Assembly (NCBI GenBank): GCA_900617975.1
Contig: UZAE01012025.1
Coordinates: 2,904 to 66,903 of the forward strand
From: Rodentolepis nana
Lineage: Eukaryota; Platyhelminthes; Cestoda; Cyclophyllidea; Hymenolepididae
Length of the DNA: 64,000 bases
Reading direction: 5' to 3'
Each line of letters begins with the position of its first letter. Positions within the stretch are counted from its first letter, which is position 1. Below are positions 45,317 through 56,593 of this stretch, piece after piece. Both the position numbers and the translations under genes were made by a program. Below the pieces are notes generated by a model. The model was not told the origin of the DNA. It made no database searches and was given only the letters and a program-made list of their open reading frames with translations.

Positions 45317-46399
45317 CTTTGGCAGCACGATTGGCCTCTTATTTCAAACCAATAATTTTTTTTGCTCACTCGGTTGAACAAACTTCTGAAAGCTTATTTT
45401 TTACTAAAATGCATTGCTATCGAAATTTAGAACGTTTCAGAACGCGGAAAATTTGTGTTTAGATCAGCAGAAGCGATTAATCCAACCACATAACTAGTAA
45501 AGCCAATGAAATGTTGTCTGAAACAATATTTCTAAGTTGAAGTTGTGTTAAGTTCCGCGGGAGAGAGAGAGAGAGAGATGTTTAATGTCATCCATATCTC
45601 TTTCTAGGCATAAAATTGGGGGCAGATTTATTTCAAATGCGCAGAAGGTAAGTAGTTCGAATCTTGTGATATAGATTTCTTAAGAATTGCCGTTTCGCCA
45701 ATCTGGCTGTCATTTCAAACCCGAAACATCTGTCGATTTGCAGAATTGCTAGATTACACACTGTCGCCTCCACGTCCAGCTCATTTACTAACCGCGTACT
45801 GTTCATCACTCACAATTCAATAACTGTCAATCGGCGGAAAGATACACACTTGCAGACAACGCTTATGAGGATAATAGTTCATTGAATTTAAACTGCTCTC
45901 CATAAAAGTTGTACCTCACAAGTATATGTTAGCAAATGCATTTCTCCAAATGATGCCTTTTCATGTAGTCATTTTAGGAGAGAGGCTTATAACAAACTCC
46001 GGGTACTGATGATTCTGGTTGTGTCATCCTGATAAAAGATGCAAATTCATAATTATACCAAACGTGCCAGTTATTACTATAAGAAAACCCTAGTACCACT
46101 AATAGGTCAATTAGCGATAATATGAGGTGGCCATTGCGATTTGACCTTGACTACAGTCAAGTGGATGGAGAAAAGGGAAGCAAGAATAGGCTATCGCTCA
46201 AATTTGTATCATTTTCGTTGAAAAAATGTGGTTGTCCAATAAGTGCGACCGCGAGAGAAAGGCCTTCAATCATCCTGATGTTTTACATCCCATCTAAACG
46301 AAAGCCCATGAAATTCGCTCAGAAGCGAGCGAAATGCCCAATCCGATATCCGTTTAATAGAACCCATGGGAGAAGGGAAGATGAGAAGAATTTTCATTC
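45317..46399. other. Intergenic DNA with no gene seen
   Basis: A (GA)n run lies at about 45,560-45,578. Other open frames are short and unrecognised. Confidence 0.45.
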
Positions 46400-46673
46400 G
46401 ACGTATGCTCATACGTCAAAAAGACTATTAACCGACAGTTGACTTTTCACTTCAAACTACCATCACCGCACTGTATGTCATTTTCGACTACCTCCACAGT
46501 ACTCACCTCACTTTTTCTCTACCTTTGTGTCCGTCTCTTTTACATCTTTAAACCACTCTTCCGTTCCTCCCTATCGACTTTTTTCCCTTTGATGTTCCTT
46601 CCCCTCTGTGAAGCCCAAAGTCAACTAAAAAGCTAATGATAGTTATCAAAACGCCTCCCATTTGATATAAATA
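46400..46673 (+). mobile_element. SINE-like element, 5'-truncated, with 11-bp target-site duplication
   Basis: The copy starts inside the family at GACGTATGCTCATACG and runs to CCATTTGATATAAATA. AATTTTCATTC flanks it at 46,389-46,399 and 46,674-46,684. A 5' truncation together with a target-site duplication is the hallmark of target-primed reverse transcription. Confidence 0.8.
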
Positions 46674-46684
46674 AATTTTCATTC

Positions 46685-47944
46685 AAAAACCAGACCGGAA
46701 ACTTACTGGCATAATCAAAGTGCCTACACGCCATCGAGTTAAGTTCAAACTGATCGGTGTCGATTGAACAAACCATTGATACTGGATTGGGATGCCCAAT
46801 GTTGGAGAAAGTGAATTAGCAGATAACAGGCCAAATTTCGATTGAGTTCGCCACTTCATGACCTACCATGGAGATAATGCGGAATTGCAACTTGGAGGAC
46901 TCTGCAGAGGATTGCCACAGGAATAAGGTTGGACTCATCCTCACTAATCTCTATGGCGAAATCCCCCACTATGGAACGGCTCGGAAATTAGCCTACCTGC
47001 CTCACGATGTGGAGGAAATAGACGCACGACGTGAACCAAGTTTATCCATGATGGGTCTCCACTAGATGGGAAATTTTCACAATACCTTGTCATTAGATAC
47101 TGTTTTGGATCCACTGACCTTATAATGACTATCGATTATTAATTTTTCGAGAGGTGTCTAAACTCATCACCTCATTTGTTCCATAATACCATTAGGATCA
47201 CGGCCGCACGCTCCAGAATGTTTGGGAGTGGATGAGACTGCTTTGCCTTCGTCTTATAGAAAGAGACAAACAGAAAATGATGTAATAGAAGTGGAAATAA
47301 ACTCAAGTGAGAGATCAGAGCTTTGAAATGTAACCCGAATTTAGAGCATCTTTTCCTTTCGGAAAATTTTCTAATACTTCACAGAGGAACATTTAGAACA
47401 TCTCGTCACCTAAGTTTTCTATTCTGACATGACTTCTATATAAGTTGAGATATGCTGAGTTCATCAAATAAAAATATTTCACGCTGGATAACATTCCCTT
47501 TAAAGTAAACCAATATGGCTTGGTTCTACCTACGTAAACATACCACATATCCATCCATACATCTATCTTCTATTTTTAGCAAATACATACAGAGTTCTAC
47601 CTTCCTCGTCCCTCAAATCCACGACATTTTAATTCCAACTACTAGTAAAGTGAGGACCGAAACAAGTTATTTAAATAGAATCACCTCGGGTAGAACCTGT
47701 TGTCTGAAGATCTAACTAAATTACAAGAATTTTTGCATCTTTTCTTTTACCAAAGATTACGGAAATATTAAAAATATTATTAAATATTAATAAATTACAC
47801 ATATTATCTTGTTTTGTTTAAGGATTAACTTAATAATTAATTACTTTTATTTAAAAATTCTTTTGTAATAATAATAGCTTGGCAAGTAGTTTAACGTTGT
47901 GTTCTATTAATTTAAAGGGTGCTAACTAATCTATATGTTCACGA
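46685..47944. other. 5' flank of ARIH2 and intergenic DNA
   Basis: No gene is recognised. A 66-codon open frame at 46,868-47,065 has no known relative. The last 250 bases before 47,945 are very AT-rich and may hold the ARIH2 promoter. Confidence 0.4.
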
Positions 47945-50900
47945 ATGGGCGACAGTGGTGATGAAGGTGAAGACTATTATGGTCTTTGTGATGACAATTA
48001 CAATGAATTGGTCGCTCTGATGTAAGTTTTTACTTGTTTTTAATCGTTATTAGGCCCAAAGATGACGGATTTGCTGAAGATTTAAAGTGTCGTACAATGA
48101 AAACGAATGATGTTGAACATCTCTTAAATGAGGATATTAAGTCACTGTCATCAGAGTTAAAGGTACCTTAGTGCTTTTATATTGATTTTAAGATATCTTG
48201 GTGGTTGGTGAGTTTATTTTTAAGGCAATACAAATGGAATTTGAAGGAGGTGAAGGACGCATATTTTAATAACGCCATGTCTCTTCTTACTAATTCAAAT
48301 CTCATACCTCTATCCGGACCAGTGTACAACTCTGATAGCGCTGAATTTTCGGATTTTATTAAAAGTGTTTCTCAAAGCGCTCAACATAATTGTAATTCTT
48401 ATATTAACCTAGAAGGTAATTTTATATTCAGACTTATCAAATTCTTTTAGATAGAGATTTGAAGCAGGACGTATGCTCCATATGCTTTTCTTCTCCAAGC
48501 TCTTTGGTTGGCGTCAGCGTTAACCATGACCCCTCGTTAACTTCATTGCGTCTCCTTGGTATGAGCTGTGGCCACGTATTCTGTTTAGAGTGTTGGCGGG
48601 CCTACTTTGATTATCGGATTTCCAGTTCCCAAGCCTCCATAGTGGAATGTATGGCAGCAAACTGTTCTGTTCGGATTCCCGATGATTTTATACTGTCTGT
48701 GATTGATAACCCTGAATCCGTTGAAAAACACCGTAGGCACATTCTCAATGAAAGTATTGAGGTAAGTAAAACCTGAATCATCTGTAAATTACTTGGTTGT
48801 TATTGTTCTCTCGTCAAATAAAAATGTTCGTCGTATATCTTTTGAAGTGCCTCATTTTAAATCATTGAATGCGCTTAAGCACAAAGGGCATCTGAAAAAA
48901 TTCTATCGTGGATGCATTTGCTTAGAGATCGTTGTCGCACTGATCCTTTTATATAAATGTGTCTTGTCAATTTTATTTTGCTTAAAAGTATTTCAAATGA
49001 TTGCGTGATTACTAGGCTTTTAAGCAACTTTTTCATCGGCAGTTTGTAGGTCTTTGTTAAGACAAATACAATACAATACACAGTGTTTCCTGTTATTTAT
49101 GTTGGATTCCAAAAAACTACTTCATTTCGTTATTTGAGTCACTATTGTCTTATGACTGCTTTGTAACTGGCGCTTATTTTTAGGCACATCCTCGTTTGCG
49201 AAATTGCAATGACACGCATTGTGATCGCGTAATCTACGCACTGGAAGAGGCGAAACCCCTTCGTGTTACTTGTTACTCCTGCAATTCCCAGTTTTGTTTC
49301 TCCTGCTCTGTGGAATTCCATGCCCCTGCGCAATGTGAGACCATCAAGGCCTGGCTGCAGAAATGTCGCGACGATTCCTCTACTGCCACTTACATGGCTG
49401 CTCATACTAAGGACTGTCCTCAGTGCGGCGTTGTCATTGAAAAAAATGGCGGCTGTAATCACATGGTAGGCCCATGCCTTCAATCGTGCTTTCTACCTTC
49501 TATTCACTCATGTTCGAATAGTGATAGATATGAGGTGTTAGGGGTTCGTATTCCCATTTCCGCTCATTTTCATAAGGAGTCACAACTTGGCTGATCACCT
49601 AAGTAAAATCACTTTAAGGGCCCGTCCGATATCCTTTTACAAATCAAAGTGATCTTCCTTGGGTTTAACGAGAAAAGTTGCCATTCCAATATCGCGTGAA
49701 AGACGTGGAAATATTTAAACAGCCCAGAGATATGAGTGAATGTGCTTGGTTTAAAAAGTGCCTTGTTTTTGTAAAACTGATTGTCTATGCATTATTTTGC
49801 TATCTTTAGTCATTGAGATGCATGTAACCATGAATCTAAGTGAGTGTAGTGTCAATTGAGCTTAGAAATCAATGTATTTACGTTCGGAATTTATCAAAAT
49901 TAGTCCGGGAGGGTGTTAAGTCATTATTGGTTATGATGACCACATATATTTTGTATGTAGTACGTGAATAAAATTTCTGGGATTCTGTCATTCTCTCTGC
50001 CAAATATACATAATCGCCTATTGTTAATTGATTAATTAATGTATTCGAACTATTTTGTGTAGCCAGTGGTGGTTTGCTGGTTTTCACCTTGTTTATGTTT
50101 TATCCCTTTCAACTAGTACATTGCTCAATTCATCATGAAAATGGTTTAAAGTAAAGTGAACATATTTTTTTAAAGTACTATTTTTCTTTCTTCTGTAGAG
50201 GTGTGCAAAGTGCGGACATGAATTTTGTTGGGTCTGTCTTGGTCGTAAGTGTAATTCTACTGCCGCTTTCATTGATGTTAGCATAAACTATGTTGAACTT
50301 CACCATTCCTTCCACTTATAGCTTGGAAGAATCATCCAGTGGAATATTACGATTGTAGCAAGTATCGGCGGGCAGAAGTATCCGAGATTGAAACAAATAG
50401 AACACGAGCTCGAGAATATCTTCAAAGGTATCTGTTCTACTATGGAAGGGTGAGTTTAAATTTGTTTTCCGCATCACATTATGTGTATCTTATGATTGGA
50501 CTCCACAATATTTATTGACTGAAAATGGATGCCGTGTGTTTGCCTACTGTAAGCTAACTGATGAGATAGATAGGCTCAGACTAGCTGGTTTTGGCCATAA
50601 TATACCATGATGTGTTGAAAGTGGTCATTTGATAATTAAGTTTCTAAAGCATTACAGATGCTAATCTAATGGTATATCTTAATTTTTTAACATCTCCATA
50701 TTGCAGGATAGAGAAAACGAGTGTGCAGAGGATGGAGAAGTAGATGTTGTAGTATCGTGAAATGTGGGTCTACCGATATGGTATTTATAATTTGGGATTT
50801 TGGTAAATTAAGCGGCTCAGACTATTGGATACATTCGTCGGTCAGTACGCACCAATTGAGTGAATAGTTATTTTCCTGTATTAAAGTGCTGTTCATGATG

Positions 50901-51948
50901 CCATGGAATCTTTAATCGTGATTTGAATCGTAAGGTCTGGTCTGGAATTTGAATTTGAATTTAGGACATCCAGAACATTCCTATGACTTTTTATTTCGTG
51001 GTTATTACATCACCAAAACTACTTGTTCTCTTCCTTGGAGATCACAATATGAAGTCTGTTATTATTTTTTCTCTTTTATTTGAAACAGGTGCCATCGCTA
51101 TCTTCATCTCAACGAAATTTGCCCATTTGAGACGCATAAATAGGTTTATCATGTTGAGGTCAAAATTTTACGCAAATGATTTTTATCAATAATCCTACCA
51201 GTATTTTATTGCTTATATAAATCGCATATTTTCCATTATCCAAAGCTTGTCCAATTTTGGTATTTTTCATGCTCTCGTTTACTTCACTATGCTCGCTATT
51301 GATCAAAATGATGAGTTCATTGGGTCTAATGCTCCATTTACCACATGCTCATCGTACTAGTTCGTTACCTTCTTATTGACTCGTATTTATATTCCTTCAC
51401 CCATGCTTGTCATAATTCCGTAATTGACTCGTAATTCTTATGTTCAATAAGTTCTTGAGAGTGGTCGATTCTTCTTACATTCGGCCCTGTTCCTATTAGT
51501 ACTTTGCCATTCTAACAAGGTTTTTTTGTATGTAAATTTCTAAATATTTTTTCATTTATAGTGGGAGAATCATGAGAGAAGTCTTCGCTTGGAGGAGAGG
51601 CATTACAAGGAAATTCAGAATCTGATTCAATCGAAGCTACAAGCTCATGAGGGTACCTGGATTGATTGGCAACATCTGTTGAGTGCATGGGAGACACTGC
51701 GTAAGTGTCGGTACACCCTAAAGTACACATATCCCTACGCCTACTTTCGCCTCTCTGAGGAAGACCCCGCCTCACATACTTTCGCGCTCTTCGAGTACCA
51801 ACAGGGTCTCCTTGAAGCTGAAGTGGAGGCACTTTCTTGGTCCGTCGCTAAGGCTGAAATCACTAATACTGCCGGTCTGATGCATCAAATGAATATCTGT
51901 GAGAAACATCGACGAACTCTCATTCAAGAGTTCTATAGCAATATCTGA
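47945..51948 (+). CDS. ARIH2: RBR-type E3 ubiquitin ligase ariadne-2
   Basis: Eight exons: 47,945-48,021, 48,054-48,162, 48,193-48,415, 48,451-48,761, 49,184-49,465, 50,199-50,244, 50,322-50,449 and 51,562-51,948. All phases agree and give 520 residues (human 493). Ariadne-2 accepts ubiquitin from UBE2L3 as a thioester on RING2 and works with neddylated cullin-5 ligases. An acidic N-terminus leads to a UBA-like region (residues ~50-95). RING1 starts at C145 (CSICF) and includes CGHVFCLECW. The IBR holds CYSCNSQFCFSC and FHAPAQC. RING2 is CPQC (318-321), GGCNHM with the catalytic C331, then CAKCGHEFCWVCLG. The ariadne domain contains GTWIDWQHLL, CRYTLKYTYPYAYF and FEYQQGLLEAEVEALSW. Introns grow along the gene: 32, 30, 35, 422, 733, 77 and 1,112 nt. 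Confidence 0.96.
50707..50760 (+). other. Possible alternative terminal exon of ARIH2
   Basis: Inside the last ARIH2 intron, a good acceptor (TATTGCAG) is followed by 17 codons and a stop, in phase with exon 7. The encoded tail is acidic (RENECAEDGEVDVVVS). Use of it would give a protein ending before most of the autoinhibitory ariadne domain. No canonical AATAAA was seen close by, so this may be a chance open stretch. Confidence 0.3.
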
Positions 51949-52950
51949 GAGGGCAAATGAATACTCTATTGTGACGGTCTTTTACTTGGCTCTTTATATG
52001 TAAACATGCAACGCTATAATTCTTTTGTACAATGTATTTTTTTGGAGATCAGTACAAATTTTCTGGGGATAAAATTTTTTTTCCAGGTAGAGTTATAGTA
52101 ATGGATTTGAAGTATAATTCTGTCGTTCTAGGTTTTCACCGTATCTACTTTAAGCTGCACAAAGGTGAAAGAATGTAGAATTTCCGTTATCACTTATGAT
52201 AGGTTGTAATATCTATTCCGGCATATTATCAATTTTTCAAAGCAGTTATTGTCTCACCATAATTCGGTTGAGTTTCAAGAACTTACCTATATAGTTATTG
52301 TTAGTCACTATGCCGGTGTCTACGATCCAGATCCGAATCGGCATTATTGTACTACACGAAATGAGTGGTGCAGTTCAGTCGATGAAAAAGAAAGGAAAGG
52401 GCACTCCATTTTATTGACAATTCAATTATTTTTTAGGCAGAAGTTGCTAGGACTAATATTCAGGAAGACCATGATTAAAATCTGATCACTTAGGATAGGA
52501 AATATGGAAGAAAAATGGATTTTAAATTTTGAAAATGAAACTTTGTTGATTTCAGAGATTTTGAGGCCATTTATAAAGCTTTCTGTAAATCGATTGCATT
52601 TCAGTTATGAGGCCACAGTACATAGCAAACGATGCAAATAATGTTGCAATTCACAGGAACTTGAAAGATTTGTATCGTTAAATCAACGCGGTTTGGGCGA
52701 TAATGATTAAGATAAAATTTCGGAAAAAATTTGTGCAAAATTCCGGTTTTGATCTTAAATTGTGCAAAACGCTCGACTAACTGAGAACCTTGGAATTAAT
52801 GCTTTCATAAATAGCAAAATTCTAATATGAAATAATGCTACCATACAGCCAAGATTGAGATTAAAAATGTGCAAAATAAGTGTGTCTGGTAAAATTTAGA
52901 AAAGTTATGAAGATATCAGTAAATCCGATCTATTGCAAAGCAAGGATATG
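51949..52950. other. ARIH2 3' flank
   Basis: No coding signal. The only polyadenylation-like motif noticed near the stop is a GATAAA variant about 120 bases downstream. Confidence 0.4.
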
Positions 52951-54146
52951 AAATGGGCAAATTGGGTCAAGGAGTTAGATCATATTCTCCATTTCCAATG
53001 ATGAGCAAATAGTTGCCCATTTAAATCAGTTAAATTTTTATCCTCTATGCAAATCACGAAGTGAAATAAATTAACATGCATTCTAGTATGATTATTTTAT
53101 CTTGGTAATATTGATTACCTTTTTGATCTAATTGACATGTCGTCTGGCCGAAAATTAATCTAACTAAAAATTTATCTAAATCTAAATACTTCCAAGCTCA
53201 TGTACTTGACTATCTTTGAAGATTAGTTTGATAATTGCCTATTTTCTCTTAAACTGTTGTCAATGTTTAAAACAAAAATTTCGCCTAATTCCCCCCTTGG
53301 CCATATTAAATATGTTTAGTCATCATGTATGCAATTCAAATTTCATGCGTGATATTACACACGAAATTGCAAACGGTATTTAACAATTTTTTCACATCAT
53401 CCACTGGCTAGATATCGTTCACATTGATACTGAATCTCATATGATTGAGGAATAGAGCAGAGTAGAAAATTACAGAAATACTCAGGATAGCAATGGCCCA
53501 GTTTCAAACTGCAAGGTCACTTTGCAATATTACTAGTATCTCAATAACAGGAAAGCAAAAAATGCTGAACCAAAGTGCTAAACAGACGAAATTCGTGTGA
53601 GCGTCCAAGAGTTGTAAATGAAGTTAAATAAAAAGGATTATCTGTAACAAGAACACATTTGAGCAACAAACTGCATATTGCCAATTTCAAAAATTAGCAC
53701 CTTAGGGTATAAAGTTATAATTCGCCTTATTGAAAGTAAGGTATCTCCAAAATGAGCAAACTAATTATGTACTTCCAACTGAAACTGATCCTGCATTGAT
53801 TAGGGAGTATGGCATCAAATTAAAATGAGCTTCAATATGAAGTAATCATTGAGGTAATTCTCAAAATATGTACTTAATGTTTTAATTAGTAGGAGGCAAC
53901 AAAAATTAGTAAGAACTTAAAATAGTTAGATTGTTAACTTTAAAGAACTTTAATGACCAAAAATGACAAGGTATCTGAATTTTAGCATTGAACGCAAAAT
54001 AATATTGCCAATTGGAAAATATTGTGATAATTCAAATAGTTTTTAAATAGTAAATTAAATTGGATGAAGTTTAAATCCTCAAGTTATGTGAATGATTCAC
54101 ACACAAAATTATACATCTCAAACAATATTGAACTGCATAATTTTGG
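52951..54146. repeat. 1.2-kb direct duplication, copy 1
   Basis: This block matches 60,686-61,870 in the same orientation, 7.7 kb apart. By hand comparison the first ~310 bases differ at about 16 places, the middle ~635 bases (53,262-53,898) at only two, and the last ~245 at about 20 plus small indels. No long open frame is shared. Copy 1 lies between the ARIH2 3' end and the LAPTM-like gene. Confidence 0.93.
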
Positions 54147-54347
54147 GGATTTACTAACCAAAAGTTTCTTTTCCTTCCGAATCATTCATTCAAAAAGATA
54201 AAATTTATGCTCAAATATTTTGTCCCTCTTCTATATCGAAAACTATTCAGAACATTAGTTCTAATCAGTTGTTTAAGTTTTCCAAATTTATTGTTTTGTC
54301 TATTTCTACTAATTTGAATGCGATTTCCGTAATTATAACATAGGAAA

Positions 54348-55187
54348 ATGGCATATTGGTATGCGCGTCATAAAAAGGTTGATCTTTCGATTGTTCCAGT
54401 ACGTGGTTGCTGTTGTATTGACAATCGAATGGGGACTTTCATTGCGGGAACTACAACGATTGTTTGTAAAAATATTATTTTTTATTCTCAGGTTACCACT
54501 CTAATCGCTATACTTTTTGTGATAATTGATATCGCGCAGATTGCAGATACCAATTTTGAAATAAGCGGTGGTTTTCCAGGATCTTGGCGCATGCGATTTT
54601 GGAAAGGTTTGCTTGAATAATTTTTTATAGCTAGGCTTTATTATATGTGATATTGCAATGCTGATAGCTCATGGTCTATTACTTGGATTTACTATTTGTC
54701 TTGTTGGGGCCATATCCTGGCCTTCTAGATATGTAAATTAATATATCTGTAAGTATATTTTTTAGAAACTATATAATTTGAAACCTGTTATCCTGAATTT
54801 CTTTATTGTAATCGTTCTGCATACATTAACCGAATTGGGTGTAAGCACCTACATTTATTCTTGGTACGGTTTAGCGGCTTGGGTATGTTTCGATTCTAAT
54901 AAACGTTTTAGCGTCTACCATATCTCATTGTTAATATAATGTTTTACATAATACGCTTCGTTCTTGCTGTAGGTCATCAAGCATTGCTAATCACTTCTTT
55001 GGTTTAGATATGGTTCATGGTTATAAGCTACTCCTATATTCTGGAATTGCGTCAAGAACTTTACACGCCTGTTGACCCGGAAGCAAGACCAGAAATCGAA
55101 CAAGCCAGTGCTATTCCAAGTCTACTTGCAAGCCGACACGGGACCGCTACATCTATCCAGGATTTTTCTTTCACTAAAGCACCTTAA
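54348..55187 (+). CDS. Four-pass membrane protein, LAPTM-like
   Basis: Five exons, 54,348-54,461, 54,492-54,606, 54,635-54,732, 54,766-54,882 and 55,008-55,187, join in phase to give 207 residues. Introns are 30, 28, 33 and 125 nt. Four hydrophobic segments lie at about residues 32-58, 78-105, 117-133 and 143-159, followed by a ~48-residue soluble tail. The start of the protein (VRGCCCIDNRMGTFIAG before TM1) resembles the cysteine-rich entry to TM1 in lysosomal LAPTM4/5 proteins, which sort transporters and receptors in late endosomes. The tail lacks the PPxY motifs that LAPTMs use to bind Nedd4, so the family name is tentative. The first 30-nt intron is a multiple of three and open, so retention would simply add ten residues. 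An AG four bases before the ATG could be a cis or trans splice acceptor. Confidence 0.75.
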
Positions 55188-56460
55188 AATAATAGGATTA
55201 TTTGACACCGTGATTGTTCAAAATATATGCTTAACGACCTTTGCTATTTGTTAAATGCTTATTTCCCTAATTGTTTGCTTTGATTTTATTGGCTTTGTGT
55301 ACCGCAGACTGAACAAACTATCCTTATAATTCTCCTACTCCACCAAAATGTCATTAATGAATACTCACCTAACCTACTTTTCCATTTTCCTCCTTCCAAA
55401 CCAAGCAGACGTTTTTATTATAGTCGTATCTAATAGTAAACACTTTTTGCAGATACTGCTGTTATACTGAGGGAGGATAATTACTTTAGACGAACTTATG
55501 TGCAAATCAAATAATCTGAAATAAGGTGACAAAAATGTTCGTAAAGGCCTATTTTATTAAATACTACTAGTAAATTGGTAGATCTCGCTTTGCTTTCTAC
55601 TGAAATATTTGAGTAATTTATATCATCCTGACGACTTCTATATTGCGTCAACGCATTAACTTTATCATAAATGCAATCTCTAATTGTGAAGACCAAAAGT
55701 CCCTAGAATTATGTCAAAAACATAACTTATCTCTATCTAGATATCCCAAGTCGTCCCTGCTCCGAAAAGCAAGTCTAGAAAGGGGAAATGGAGAGATTAA
55801 AGGCGCTGCTGAAAGAAAAAATATAACTTTCAACAGACACAGCGAAGAACTACATACGAGAATCTACATAGCATCCAGGCCTAAATAAATATTCGAAAGT
55901 CAAAAGGGAATTCTCATATCATCAAGAATAGTATAGAAAAAAGGAAGATATTTAAGTGGAATTCGTCCGTTCTAATTTTCTTACATGATCTGGAATTGCC
56001 ACTAAATTCGATTGCATCGCTTTCCTGAGCCAACAAGCTGATCTATCAGGCACTTTTTAACACCTCAGAACAATCATCATCGATATCCACGCAATGGGTG
56101 TCGTGCGACAAATGTCTCATCAGGCACATCCTTTGGTAGATCGCTTGACTTGACGGTTTGGCGGGTAGATACAGGTAGACGATCGAAGTGAAATGTTCGC
56201 GTTCGAAATTGTCCAACACAAATATGTGAATTAGCCACTGCCACACCAGGCAGAAAATCAGATTATTTGAATGCTGCTCCTACTGACACAGCATAAAGCG
56301 TCTCGTTCGAGCGCAGAGGTAGTATTCAATTCGGCTTACGTACAAGAACAGAGAATTTCCCACTTCCTCAAATTTAGCCAGCTCTTTTTAAACCACAAAC
56401 AATGTTTATTAGGGATTTTATTCATGGATTTAATATGAAATATACTTATATGCGATGTTT
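55188..56460. other. Convergent intergenic region
   Basis: This lies between the 3' ends of the LAPTM-like gene (+) and ZPR1 (-). No gene is recognised. Confidence 0.45.
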
Positions 56461-56466
56461 TATTTA
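56461..56466 (-). terminator. ZPR1 polyadenylation signal candidate
   Basis: Minus-strand AATAAA about 130 bases after the ZPR1 stop. Two more copies lie at 56,405-56,422. Confidence 0.5.
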
Positions 56467-56593
56467 TGACAAAGCATCTATAGTCAATCATTCAAATAAA
56501 TTCACACACGTGTAAGATGGAGAAAAAGACTTAAAGAGGACTGAAAATCCACTTATTAAATAAATCTGGCAATTACAGATTGAAGGAGCAACA

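Noticed and set aside
46868..47065. A 66-codon + frame with slightly higher GC than its surroundings
   Set aside because: No homology recognised and no splice or start support; possibly a repeat remnant.
49142..49483. A 113-codon minus-strand frame
   Set aside because: Antisense shadow of ARIH2 exon 5.
52951..54146. The duplication considered as a transposon with terminal repeats
   Set aside because: No inverted or direct terminal repeats and no target duplication were visible at either copy, though a repeat family cannot be excluded without a genome search.
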